Part shown: positions 22,645 to 32,570 of the stretch, one piece after another | Layout: the number at the start of each line of letters is the position of its first letter | Position numbering within the stretch: the stretch's first letter is position 1 | Source: Protonemura montana | Lineage: Eukaryota; Arthropoda; Insecta; Plecoptera; Nemouridae | Direction of reading: 5' to 3' | NCBI GenBank assembly: GCA_947568835.1 | Contig: OX387609.1 | Location: 10,679,660 to 10,743,659 of the forward strand | DNA length: 64,000 nt | Made by a program: the position numbers and the translations under genes | The notes under the pieces: generated by a model | What the model saw: the letters and a program-made list of their open reading frames with translations, nothing else | Databases searched by the model: none | Told to the model about the DNA's origin: nothing

Positions 22645-22805
22645 TTGCGACATGATTACGTCATCTACGTACCTAGCTTTCAAATTTCGCGCGCTTTAGC
22701 GCTACCACGTGACCTTGGGCGACGAGGACGCGTGCGCGAATTGATGACGTCGCCACGGGAAGCTTCTTGATCTTGCCGCTCGTGGCGCGTGGCGCGTGCT
22801 TTCAC
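22645..22805. promoter_or_regulatory. Cluster of CRE/ATF-like and E-box motifs
   Basis: A GC-rich patch in AT-rich DNA holds GATTACGTCATC, GATGACGTCGCC and CCACGTGACC within 100 bp. These resemble bZIP (CRE/ATF) and bHLH (CACGTG) sites, as in an enhancer or promoter. No transcript start is visible. Confidence 0.3.
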
Positions 22806-23330
22806 TTTCTCTTAGCATATGTTTTATCGCAAGAAAATGGCGCTGTCTCATCGTAAAGTACTTGGGTGGTTGGATGTTTGTTGCTCAGGGTGGGAGATTC
22901 GAAACTTGCGTTTCTTGCCATTCTAGGTTTTAGAGGTTGGTGGAAGGACTTAAGTTTTAGCCAAAATCCTCATTTGTTGTGAGACTTTTCTCTTTTTTTT
23001 TTTTTTCTGAATGTTTCTGAATAGTATTTTTGCCCGTGTGTTTTGGTCAGTTAAATAACAATAAATAAATAAATAAATAAATAATAAATACTACAAGCAC
23101 TATTTACGACAGCCAATGATCTATCAAAGAAAAAATTGGCTTCTTGCGCAGGTTCGCTTACACATGCTTCTTGTGTCAATGACAACAACAACAACAACAA
23201 AAAAAAACACATATTTTGTCCCGAGATGAAAGAGATAAAGAGATAGAGAGATATAGAGATAGAAATATATTTTAATTTCTTCATTTATATATTTATATAT
23301 ATATATTTATAAATATATATATATTTCAGT

Positions 23331-23336
23331 TTTATT
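23331..23336 (-). terminator. Candidate poly(A) signal of the vein-like gene
   Basis: AATAAA on the minus strand, about 95 bp after the stop codon. Other hexamers exist further on, so this is one candidate among several. Confidence 0.3.
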
Positions 23337-23431
23337 TATATTATCTTTGGTGATTTTTCTTTTCTCTATCTAATAATATATTTTCGTTATCTCTACGACA
23401 CATGCGTCGATCACTCGGCGGCTAGTCGGCA

Positions 23432-23558
23432 CTAGCAATAGTAAGATGAAGAGAGACCTAGTTTACAGAAATAGGACATGGGCCGGTACATACTCCCATT
23501 GGCTCGATTGTAGACGTCTTTCTCCTCGCATCGAGTGCCCTTGTAGCCCTCAGCACAT
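23432..23558 (-). CDS. vn: Vein-like last exon: end of EGF domain and C-terminus
   Basis: It starts A/TGT after GTTGCAG and encodes CAEGYKGTRC (cysteines 5 and 6), EEKDVYNRANGSMYRPMSYF and CKLGLSSSYYC, then TAG. The acceptor is fused to a GATGTT hexamer repeat, so the pyrimidine tract is unusual. Confidence 0.85.
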
Positions 23559-26500
23559 CTGCAACATCAACATCAACATCAACATCAACATCAACATCAA
23601 CATCAATAGCCGTCCAGGAAGTGTCTAGGCAAAGTGGTTGTTGCTTCATTTTTACACCGGATGTCGAGGCAGTCGCGCTTTTGATTGATTTATTGTGTTT
23701 AACGACGCACTGTTTTGACAACGGGCTATGTGGCATTGATATAACGGCGTCGGTGAATGATTGGATGATGATGAGGATGAAGATGAACCTGAACAAGTCT
23801 GAACCTTTAGGTATTTTTCGAAATTAAAATTAAAGAAATTAAAATTGGCCGACCGAATGGGTTTCTTCCAATACTAATCTAAATTTGAGTGCGTTCAGTT
23901 GCTAGAAGGCCGTGAGAGAAGCCACTTTGAACGGCGGTTAACCCAAAGTCATGTAAATAGATATTACAAAAAATGTCTGTACAATTTTACAACTTTCTTA
24001 CTTCAAAATAAGCTTGTGAGTTATTCATCATACCAAGAGCCCACATTTTCGTACTCATTTCGTAATCTTAACCTTGAGTTAAAAGAACGTGTCAAAGCTT
24101 ATAAGAAACTTAACCATGAACCCCATTTCGCCACACGTGCCGTGCAACGAGGAGGCGCATGATTGAAAAACAGCTGCAAGCACTGCAGCAAGAACTTTGT
24201 ATAGTCTCGTACGTTTGGAAGGCGGTGACTGATGGCTCGGTGATGGAGGCGTTAGACACAGATACACAAAGACCGCCCGAGCGTTGAGACAGAACTCGAT
24301 GCTGGCAAGGGATGTGGTTAACATGGAGCTTGACGGTGGTAATGTTCACCTGAACTATTTGCAATCCCTACCGCTGGAGGGTGTCGATGTCACATAGGTA
24401 TAGGAGGGTTTAATGGGGCAGGTTGGGTACTATATCAAGGTGATTTTCCACTAAAGATATTATTGTTTTGTCAGAGTTTTAGCGCTAATTTTTACTGAGT
24501 TGCTACGAGGTCCGTATCTTCTCTGTGAAGAATTTAATTTCGTTATTTCTCGCAGATTACTCGTATTTGAGTCTGGTTTACGCTCAATTGATCTTTATAA
24601 ATGCTAACCTCAACGATCGATAAACATGTATCGCGATATTTTGAATCGTATTTATTAAATTGTAGAGAGTTTTGCTAAAAACTACGCCCGTTAATGTCAT
24701 AGAGTGGTCAAAACCATTGCCACGTGTTGCCGGCTCGTTTGCTCAGCAGAACGTTTTAGATTTGCGCTATATCTCTGATTTGACTCAAAAACAAAGTAAT
24801 ACTTTGAAATAAAAGCAGATCCAGAAAAAATTTAGCTGGGGTAAGATTTTAGAGGTATTTAGAAATGAAATTACCTGTATGAATGACTTAAAATTGGCGT
24901 CATTATATCGAAGCCGGGTCTCGACTAATTTTAAGACAACACAAATATTTAACTATAACAATGCACATCTTTTATTATTAGGAACATTGCTACCCTTCAA
25001 AAATGATTGTACCCGTTTGGGCATCAATTTTTGAGAGGGTAGCAGTGTCGTAATAATAAAATACCCCACGCATTGCAAGCGTTTGCAATTTAAATAAGAT
25101 TTCACAAGAATTGTGATATCTTGTTGCCCAACTCGAGTGATATTGGGATCATTCATAAATATTCTTGTGACATTCTTACTATTTTAATATTTTGTTGACC
25201 CCATACTTCACATAAAATTGTTCTATGTTCAATTGAAGAAAACAATAAATAAATACAAGTGCACTGGATATTTGTACTTACGAACAAGAGAGTTCCCCGA
25301 CCGTCTCGAAATACGTGCAGAGTCCATCGTTCATGCAGTAGTGTTCGATGGGACATGGCCTCGGCACCCGCCATGCTGGTGTCGCTGTAACAAACCACAC
25401 ATTCACCAAAACATCCCTTGGGAGTTGTCGGCTGGAGGTCAACCACCTCGGTATTGTTGTGGAAACTTCAAATACTGAGCCAGTAGACAAATTGTATTGA
25501 ATTCAGTCAGTATCGGCTACTGTACCTGGGACTCTAATGTACCGTACTAACTTTTATGATTGCCAAATGTGATGTAATTATAGAAAATCTTCAATCAGTC
25601 TATGTATAGTATTATAAAGTATTTTCATGATTGTGTCATCAAAGTTAAAATGGCCGACCACAGTTCTTCTACAAGAAAAAATGCTATTGGGATGATTTCA
25701 CTGTTCGAAATAGACTAAAGCGTGGACTATCCACTGAGAATTGTCCACCTGGCATGTTTATTTTGACCAATCTTTCTGTGGAATCTGCAATTTAGTAAAT
25801 TTATTATCGCTTCATCCCGCCTTTCGCCAATCTTTCCACTGTAAAATCTGCTATTTGATTGACTAAGCCAGACGCAAAAAAAAAAGAGTTCAACAGAAAA
25901 ACACGAACGGTGTTTTTCCACTGGGCACGGTGTTGTTGCCAAAAAGATGGCAAAACATAAAATCGCCGGTATTTTGTCTCGGTCGCTTCTGATCACGGTG
26001 TCTAGATCGTTCACTTTGCGTCACGCGTGCGACCTCTAGCGGCTAGAACCAGAACTCAACGAATCGCAATCAGTCAAAATCGAACAGAAGGTCTCATATC
26101 AGCGTTGTTTTCCCGTTGATGTTGGTAGCACGTAGCCAAGCCACGCAAGCTGAGTGTTTGGTTTTGTTTTGTTGGCTGGCGTGCAGACGCCGGGGCTATT
26201 TGTGGGCGACGCCGACGCCGACACTGTGGAAGTGGCGTCGAGTTCGACTTTAAAGACGCCACCCTCTGCCTTGCACTTGTTGGCAGAGTGGGGCATTGGA
26301 GGATTGTTTGTTTTCTATCATTCGAGACGCTTGCTGTTAAGATGGGTTGAAAACGCAATCCATGACTCGCTTTGCCTATGGTATACACCTATTCGAATGC
26401 AGACGTTTTTGTAAAAAAAAATCACTTTAACTATTTTGATAAAAATCGTCAACAATTGAATCACATTTTAATACGACAAAAATATATTTGGATTTTTTAA

Positions 26501-29500
26501 AATTTTGTTAATCGAATGTTAAGATTTTTAATGATTGTAGGAAGATGGGTTTCGGACATTCTTCCAAAGCTTGCAATCCTGAAAAAACTTTGTATTGCTA
26601 TCTCCATCATCTCATACATTTCTCTTTGAGCAACGGAATAACGGTCACCCACCCGAAACAAAGGCCAAGGTCATTGTTGCTTAACCTACAAATCCGCAAC
26701 TAACAGCCACATACATCAATCTACAGCGGTCACCCACCCGAATCAACGGTCAGGGCCGTTGTTACTTAACCCACGAGACTCACTGTTGTCATGGCGCGGC
26801 TCCGCGTGCACAGCGACCAGCGCTGAGATGCGATCAGTGGCGCCGGTCACGCTCAGCGCCCGACACTCGTACCGCCCGGCGTCCGCCACTGAGAGTTTGC
26901 CGACAACCAGCGTCGTGCGGCGTCTAAAACAACCAATATGCGCAGCCGCGTTAGTCTCGCCTAGCAGGGAGCCGAGGGTGAACCCGGTGCCGACACGCAG
27001 ACTGCTCCTGTCCAACAGCACCAAGGACCGGCCACCGCTTAGCCTTGTCCCTTTGACACACTGTGTTGGCTGCTCCTGTCCAACAGCACCAAGGACCGGC
27101 CACCGCTTAGCCTTGTCACTTTGACACACTGTGTTGGCTGCTCCTGTCCAACAGCACCAAGGACCGGCCACCGCTTAGTCTTGTCCCTTTGACACACTGT
27201 GTTGGCTGCTCCTGTCCAACAGCACCAAGGACCGGCCACCGCTTAGCCTTGTCCCTTTGACACACTGTGTTGGCTGCTCCTGTCCAACAGCACCAAGGAC
27301 CGGCCACCGCTTAGCCTTGTCACTTTGACACACTGTGTTGGCTGCTCCTGTCCAACAGCACCAAGGGACCAGAACGTTTTTCCTTAGAACGTCGTAATCC
27401 TCAAAACCAATAATTATCAATCAATCCATGTTTTCCCTACCACCATGTTCATAACATGACTCGTCCCCCATCCGAAGTCAGACCCAACGTAATGTTGCTT
27501 AACTTTATCAAGACTGGCTCAGGCTGGGAGCATGCGCCGGACCGGTCTGTGCATGACGTCACCGACCGACGCCTAGACGCCGTCAAGGTCACGACGCCGG
27601 GCGACGTCGGTGCCAGGGAATAATGCATGTGGATGCGTCCAACAGTAATTAACCATCCTGCTGATTGGACAGCGTCCAGGATGTTCAGGGAGGGAGGGAG
27701 AGCCTGTCTGGACTGGTTAGACGATCTTGGGATTCGGATTGCGGCCGCCAGGATGGAGAACTGGTCACTTTGGACCAGAATTGACATGAGAAGATTGCAA
27801 TTTAACTCCTAGCTCTCAGAAACAGCTGACTTTCACTGCAAGTGGCAATGGATTTAACTCTAATTATTTCTAGTAGTTAAGAAAATTGTGATACTGCACC
27901 GAAATACATGAAAATCAGTATTAAGCGCCCATTCTAACATAAAATGTCGTTAGCTTTTGAGAAATGTTTGAAATTGAGAAATGTTTTAAATTGAGAAATG
28001 CAGGAGAGCTTGAGAATGTGTTTTTGTCTGAGCTATAATTTCTTGCTAAGCGGTATCTAGTGGCTGCTGGTTATTTGCGTGAAAGCACCGTAATACGCTA
28101 ACGCTAATATTATGATAACGTTCGCGTTATTTTAACGCTAAAAACATATCTTAAAACGATATGCATCTCTATGACAGGGTTCGAGTACAGCTTTATGCTT
28201 TGGCTAGATTGACGTCTTATAGTTTGCGTGTCCGTGCTGTTTAACGACGCATCCTTCACATGTTCAAGTTATTGGTGTCAGAGTGTAAATTTCACTGATT
28301 TTAATGTTTATAAAAATTTAGCCACTGGTTGGTGGAGAAATCCGCTAGTTGCTCTGTTCACGTATCATGTTCTTTGGAAGCGAAGTTTTGCCGGAAATTT
28401 AGTCTCGTAAATTTAAAAAACCCGGTGGCACCATCTAGTGGCAACTAAAATTTTTGTAGGGAACAGATTTTGTCTGTTTGCGCGACTCTGACTTAAGCCT
28501 ATGAACCCAATGGCAGGTCGTTTAACATAATCGCTGTGACTCTGACTAAACCTGTTAACCCAATGACAGGACGTTTAACATTAGCGCTTTGACTCTGACT
28601 AAATCTGTAAACCCAATGGCAGGACGTTTAACATTAGCTCTGTGACTCCGACTAAACCTGTCAACCCAATGACAGGACGTTTAACATTAGCGCTGTGACT
28701 CCGACTAAACCTGTAAACCCAATGGCAGGACGTTTAACATTAGCTCTGTGACTCCGACTAAACCTGTAAACCCAATGGCAGGACGTTTAACATTAGCGCT
28801 GTGACTCTGACTAAACCTGTAAACCCAATGACAGGACGTTTAACATTAGCGCTGTGACTCTGACTAAATCTGTAAACCCAATAGCAGGACGTTTAACATT
28901 AGCGCTGTGACTCTGACTAAACCTGTAAACCCAATGACAGGACGTTTAACATTAGCGCTGTGACTCTGACTAAACCTGTAAACCCAATGACAGGATGTTT
29001 AACATTAGCGCTGTGACTCTGGCTAAACCTGTAAACCCAATGCCAGAACGTTTAACATTAGCGCTGTAACTCTGGCTAAACCTGTAAACCCAATGCCAGA
29101 ACGTTTAACATTAGCGCTGTGACTCTGACTATACCTGTAAACCCAATGGCAGGACGTTTAACATTACCGCTGTGACTTTGAGCTTCTTAACAGAAAGTGT
29201 CTGCTCTGTTCCTGAACTAAACGATCGGTTTTGCTAACCAGAAATGACAAGACCTCGAAGATATTACCGCACACCGGCAACGAAACAACAGGATTCTCAA
29301 GAAACCCCTCGCGTCTTGTCTACTTGGCATCGACCAACTCGGCGTCTGGCACAAGCAGCGAGTTAATTGGGAACACTTCGAACTAATTGGGTTAGTTAGG
29401 CTAGGTCAGGCAGGCACGGTCAGTGTGGGTCCAGTGTTTGGCGGCACAGAGAGACGCTGCTCGGAGTTCGAAGGCAGGACCGTGGAGGCGGCGGCTCCTT

Positions 29501-31043
29501 TGACGCGGTGGCCGGGCCAGTGGCGGACACGCGGGGTAGGGCAATTGACAGAAGGGGGGGTCATTTTGTTGAGCTCTGAACTTTGTGAGTCTGAAAGCCT
29601 TTTTTTTGGTTGCTCATTCCTTAATGTTGAGTTAATCAGTGACTTTCTATTTAAAATATGCTTGTATGTTTCTGATTGTCATTTTTATAAATTTGGGAAA
29701 ATAATTTGTTTGTGTGGGTTTTTTTCTAATTTAGTAAATATCAAGGATTAGATTGATCTTTGGACAAAAATACAACGGCATGGCTCTTTCACAACTTCAC
29801 TCGCTTTGCTTATCAACCTCTCGACAGCATGGATTTGTGGAGGAATCCTGTTTTTCGAGTTGTACCGTCCTTCGGAAGGGACGTTAAACCAGTGGTCCAG
29901 TGGTCATTCACCGACGCCAATAGACCAGTGTCACAGCGTCCATTGTCAAAACACTTACCGCAACCAACTCTTAAATAATCGCCCCGCCTAAAGCCAATTT
30001 AAAGGTCTTCATCTTCAAACCGCCACTGCAAGCGTGCGCCGCCACTGCGCAAGGCTGTCACGCTCGTTTGCTGCTCGTTGATGACTTTAGCGCACTCTAC
30101 CGCCAAGATTATGCAACACGTGGCGAGTTATCTGGGAAATATTTAGGCCATCACAGCCTGGGCAAGTCACTGCCACGCGATACTTAAATCACAAGACAGT
30201 CGCCGTTGCGCTTCTGTTCTGAGAAGCACAGAAGACGTTCAGTAATAAGATCCATTAGAAGAATAACCTCATGATTTGAGATACCGAGCAACCGAGCAAT
30301 AGTAACTTATCTTGTTTTATCTTGATTTAGTTGATTTGTTGTGTTTAACGACGCAATGTTTTGACAGTGGGCTCTGTGGCACTGGTATAATGGTGTCGGA
30401 ATAGTGGGTGATTATCAGGATGACGATGATTTACCCAACCTAGCCAAGAAGAGAGGAACAAAAGCCCGATGCCAGTTCGTTGCCTACTTCTGTTGAAGAG
30501 CACATAGGAGACCATCGGCTTAACGTCCCCTCCGAAGGACAGTACAACGCGAATAACAGGTATCCTCCACAAATCCGTGCTGTCGAGAGGTTGATAAGCA
30601 AGGCGAGTGAAGTTGCTGTACTAACTTTCATCCCTCCAACCTCTCTCCCGAACAGAACTGGTCATGTGTATGATGGTCACCCATCAAATACCTGACCCAG
30701 CGCAGTGTTGCTTAACTTTCATCCCTCCAACCTCTCTCCCGAACAGAACTGGGCATGTGTATGATGGTCACCCATCCAATACCTGACCCAGCGCAGTGTT
30801 ACTTAACCTAAAATAGCCGGCAAACTTTAGAGAACCTGAATGCCATAAGTATTCACTACTTGCTGGTTAATTTCGCTCACTTTTTGTTTCGTATTTTGAC
30901 GTCCCTGGACTTGTGGAGTCGCGCGCCATCTTTGTACCAGTGGAGCAACGGCAGTGGCGTGCCTTTCGTCCGACAGACAAGGCGCAGGCGCTCCCCGGTG
31001 CGCGCCGAGACGTCGCTTAGTCCGCTCAGGACAGGCTTCCTCA
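23432..31043 (-). CDS. vn: Vein-like neuregulin (secreted EGF-receptor ligand), last four coding exons
   Basis: Complement of joined 30881..31043, 26784..26923, 25282..25384 and 23432..23558, with matching phases and GT-AG introns, giving 176 residues plus stop. The first two exons form one Ig domain: Cys in RLVCR, Trp in HWYKD, and the ending VADAGRYECRA. The next two form one EGF domain with spacing C-x5-C-x5-C-x10-C-x1-C-x8-C. A 30-residue tail ends in TAG with no membrane segment, so the product looks secreted. Ig followed by one EGF is the layout of arthropod Vein, which activates EGFR. The N-terminus with signal peptide is missing from the visible exons; introns are packed with repeats. 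Confidence 0.85.
23559..23607 (-). repeat. GATGTT hexamer microsatellite at the 3' splice site
   Basis: About seven units of GATGTT (minus strand) end directly in GCAG, the acceptor of the last vein-like exon. Confidence 0.85.
23677..23805 (-). mobile_element. Family A SINE, 3' tail fragment
   Basis: Only the tail part is present: GATTTATTGTGTTTAACGAC and CATTGATATAACGGCGTCGG, then GATGATGATG and a decayed end. It lies in the last vein-like intron. Confidence 0.65.
24541..24770 (+). repeat. Family C dispersed repeat, copy 2
   Basis: It contains CGCAGATTACTCGTATTTGA, AATGCTAACCTCAACGATCG and CCACGTGTTGCCGGCTCGTT in the same order as at 7421. Confidence 0.6.
24955..25112 (+). mobile_element. 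Family B element, copy 4, tRNA core almost deleted
   Basis: The right flank AATACCCCACGCATTGCAAG and GCGTTTGCAATTTAAATAAG is well preserved. Only CCCGTTTGGGCATCAATTTT remains of the core; the inverted left flank has partly decayed. Confidence 0.65.
25282..25384 (-). CDS. vn: Vein-like exon: first four EGF cysteines
   Basis: The acceptor GTTTGTTACAG and donor GTAAGT flank TPAWRVPRPCPIEHYCMNDG and LCTYFETVGELSC. The last two bases (TC) combine with A of the final exon to make Ser between cysteines 4 and 5. Confidence 0.87.
25385..26783 (-). other. Vein-like intron between Ig and EGF exons
   Basis: It contains a GC-rich patch at 26150-26300 with GACGCCGACGCCGAC and open frames on both strands. 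No frame there joins the flanking vein-like exons in phase. Two decayed 5S-like pieces lie at 26640-26772. Confidence 0.5.
26640..26772 (-). repeat. Diverged 5S-derived repeat, two pieces
   Basis: CGGTCACCCACCCGAAACAA with GTTGCTTAACC, repeated as CGGTCACCCACCCGAATCAA with GTTACTTAACCC. These resemble the family A head in minus orientation but are more diverged. The second piece ends about 10 bp from the vein-like Ig exon donor. Confidence 0.5.
26784..26923 (-). CDS. vn: Vein-like exon: second half of the Ig domain
   Basis: The acceptor GGTTGTTTTAG and donor GTGAGT flank RRTTLVVGKLSVADAGRYEC and RALSVTGATDRISALVAVHA. DAGRYEC is the standard Ig ending around the second cysteine. A 68-bp minisatellite lies just upstream and a 5S-like repeat just downstream. 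Confidence 0.87.
26985..27367 (-). repeat. 68-bp minisatellite related to the family A core
   Basis: Six copies with CTGCTCCTGTCCAACAGCAC at 27002, 27070, 27138, 27206, 27274 and 27342. Its lead-in AACCCGGTGCCGACACGCAG and the unit CAGCACCAAGGACCGGCCAC parallel the SINE core phrases GTGCCGGCACGTAGCC and GAGCACCAAGGGGACCACCG. The copies are nearly identical. Open frames across it are a by-product. Confidence 0.85.
27368..28484 (-). other. Vein-like intron with decayed repeats
   Basis: A diverged 5S-like piece (CCCCCATCCGAAGTCAGACC, then GTTGCTTAAC) lies at about 27464-27505 and a GC-rich stretch with GCATGACGTCACC near 27552. A tail-like GTTTAACGACGCATCC is at 28239. No exon recognised. Confidence 0.5.
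28485..29190 (+). repeat. 53-bp satellite, locus 1
   Basis: About 13 units begin with GTTTAACATTAGCGCTGTGA (first starts at 28520, 28573, 28626) and contain AAACCTGTAAACCCAATG. Units differ by few bases. The same unit forms a second array at 49684-50105. It lies in a vein-like intron. Confidence 0.9.
29191..30327 (-). other. Vein-like intron with a SINE fragment
   Basis: A GC-rich stretch lies at 29420-29540 and a family A fragment at 29790-29962. No exon recognised. Confidence 0.5.
29790..29962 (+). mobile_element. Family A SINE, internally deleted fragment
   Basis: The core (CCTTCGGAAGGGACGTTAAA near 29869) is joined directly to tail sequence (CATTCACCGACGCCAATAGA). The head is absent. 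Confidence 0.65.
30328..30810 (-). mobile_element. Family A SINE, copy with two-unit head
   Basis: It runs tail to head on the plus strand. GTGTTTAACGACGCAATG is at 30340, and two head units with CCAATACCTGACCCAGCGCA or CATCAAATACCTGACCCAGC lie 91 bp apart. It sits about 70 bp downstream of the vein-like Ig exon donor. Confidence 0.75.
30881..31043 (-). CDS. vn: Vein-like exon: first half of the Ig domain
   Basis: The acceptor TTTTTTTTGCAG precedes TG/AGG and the donor is GTGAGC. It encodes KPVLSGLSDVSARTGERLRL, VCRTKG and LLHWYKDGARLHKSRDVKIR. The preceding exon must end in phase 1. A 31-bp minisatellite begins about 35 bp upstream of the acceptor. Confidence 0.85.
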
Positions 31044-31078
31044 CTGCAAAAAAAAACAAGATCCCGTTAGTCACAAGT

Positions 31079-31298
31079 ACATGGCGGCCAGGGTGAGCTC
31101 TAAACGTGCACGGGGTGGCCGGGATGAGCCCTAAACGTGTACAGGGAGGCCGGTATGAGCACCAAACGTGCACAGGGAGGCCGGGGTGAGCCCCAAACGT
31201 GCACAGGGAGGCCGGGGTGAGCCCCAAACGTGCACAGGGAGGCCGGGGTGAGCCCCAAACGTGCACAGGGAGGCCGGGGTGAGCCCCAAACGTGCAAA
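31079..31298 (-). repeat. 31-bp minisatellite beside the vein-like Ig exon
   Basis: About seven units of GTGCACAGGGAGGCCGGGGT plus GAGCCCCAAAC. The last three or four are identical, the first ones diverged. It begins about 35 bp upstream of the exon acceptor. Confidence 0.88.
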
Positions 31299-32004
31299 GA
31301 AACCCCTTTTTCCATCAAACTTTCGACCAAGAAAACCACCCACACCGAATCACCTTCCACTTGGAGAGATTAAGAGTTTCTTCATCTCACAAATTCTCGG
31401 TAACGGCGCCCGCCGGGCGTTAATCGGTGTGTAAATATTTACTCTCGAAACGATAACCAGACGCGTAATTACTGCACTCCACTCAAACCCTGGCTCACCT
31501 AGCTCGCGCCCGCCGAGTTAATAATAGTTCCATTAGTCACAGAAGTTTTTGTCTACCGCGGTCATGGCAACGCATGGCAAACGTTGAACTACATTACCTA
31601 CTTTCCATTGGCTGCACGTGTTTCACATTGCAAAAATTTGACCAAAACTTTTATCCTGTCAGTCATTTGCTATTAAAAAAAAAAAAAATCAGAGCATTTT
31701 TTTTTATTTTTGAAAAATACTATCGGTTTTAGGGAGTTAAGATTTTGCTTTCACGCATTAATTTGGCAAAGAACGTGGAGTTTTTTTGTCTTGTGAAAGG
31801 ACCCAGCTGTACAAAAGAAAATAATTTTCTACACACAGCGATATTGTCAGATTTGTTAATTACGAATTTCCCGACCGTCTGCTTTGTGCTTTCCAACAAG
31901 TTGTTTACTTTGGACTAACATCAAGCGCCATGCGCCTCTAACACTCTCTCTCTCCCAATGTTTAGACTTTCTGTTAGTCTATGTTTACTTAGGAAAGAGG
32001 GACA
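31299..32004. other. Spacer upstream of the vein-like Ig exon
   Basis: Mixed sequence with one GC-rich patch (31395-31515). No exon with a compatible phase was found here. Confidence 0.5.
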
Positions 32005-32060
32005 TGACAGCCAGAGAGTGGCCGACTCCAAGAGTGGACGTCATGTTTTCCCCAAGACTG
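32005..32060 (+). repeat. Direct repeat, left copy, flanking a SINE
   Basis: ACAGCCAGAGAGTGGCCGAC at about 32008 recurs at about 32517, with GTGGACGTCATGTTTTCC matched by GTGGACGCCATGTTTGCT. The pair brackets the family A copy at 32085-32506. Confidence 0.7.
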
Positions 32061-32084
32061 ACTGTCAGGCCATAGAGCCTTGAA

Positions 32085-32506
32085 CCAAATGGTTTGGCGT
32101 TTTGTAAACATGGGTCCTCGTGAGATCACCGAAGTTAAGCAACACTGTTCTGAGTCTAGTATTGGATGGGTGACCATCATACACATGATCAGTTCTGTAC
32201 GGGTGAGAGGTTGGAGGGATGAAAGTTAGTACAGCAACTTCACTCGCCTTGCTTATCAACCTATCGCCGATTTATAAAGGAATCCTGTTGTTTACGTTAT
32301 ACCGTCTTTCGGAAGGGACGTTAAGCCGGTGGTCCTCTTGGTGCTCTTCGACAGAAGTAGGCTACGTGACGGCACCGGATTTTCCCTCCACCTTCTAGAC
32401 TAGGTTAGGTTCATCCTCATCATCATCCACTCATTCACCGACGCCATCAGACCAGTGCCGCAGGTCCCGTTGTCAAAACAGTGCGCCGTTAAACCCCAGA
32501 AATCAA
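32085..32506 (+). mobile_element. Family A SINE, full-length single-head copy
   Basis: It starts with the 5' part of the 5S-like head (ATGGTTTGGCGTTTTGTAAA), then GATCACCGAAGTTAAGCAAC, linker, core (TTTCGGAAGGGACGTTAAGC) and tail (CAAAACAGTGCGCCGTTAAA). One of the most complete copies. Confidence 0.8.
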
Positions 32507-32513
32507 TGAAGCC

Positions 32514-32570
32514 TTGACAGCCAGAGAGTGGCCGACGCCAAGTGTGGACGCCATGTTTGCTGCAAGAATC
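32514..32570 (+). repeat. Direct repeat, right copy
   Basis: Partner of 32005-32060 with several substitutions, lying directly after the SINE tail. Confidence 0.7.

Larger units (their letters stand above)
20009..23431. other. AT-rich region downstream of the vein-like stop
   Basis: No gene recognised. It carries TATA microsatellites at 21658-21710 and 23285-23330, an AATA repeat near 23058, and a GC-rich patch with bZIP and E-box motifs at 22645-22805. Part of it is likely vein-like 3' UTR. Confidence 0.5.
23806..25281 (-). other. Last vein-like intron, remaining sequence
   Basis: It holds a family C copy (24541-24770) and a family B copy (24955-25112). The rest, including open frames around 23900-24360, shows no recognisable product. 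Confidence 0.55.

Noticed and set aside
26099..26296. Extra vein-like exon between Ig and EGF exons
   Set aside because: The frame cannot be joined to the flanking exons in phase using any acceptor seen, and the other strand is equally open.
26743..27420. Long minus-strand open frames across the 68-bp repeat
   Set aside because: They run from the repeat through the intron into the true Ig exon; only 26784-26923 has exon evidence.
28485..29190. CRISPR array
   Set aside because: Units are contiguous with no unique spacers, in a eukaryotic intron; it is a satellite.
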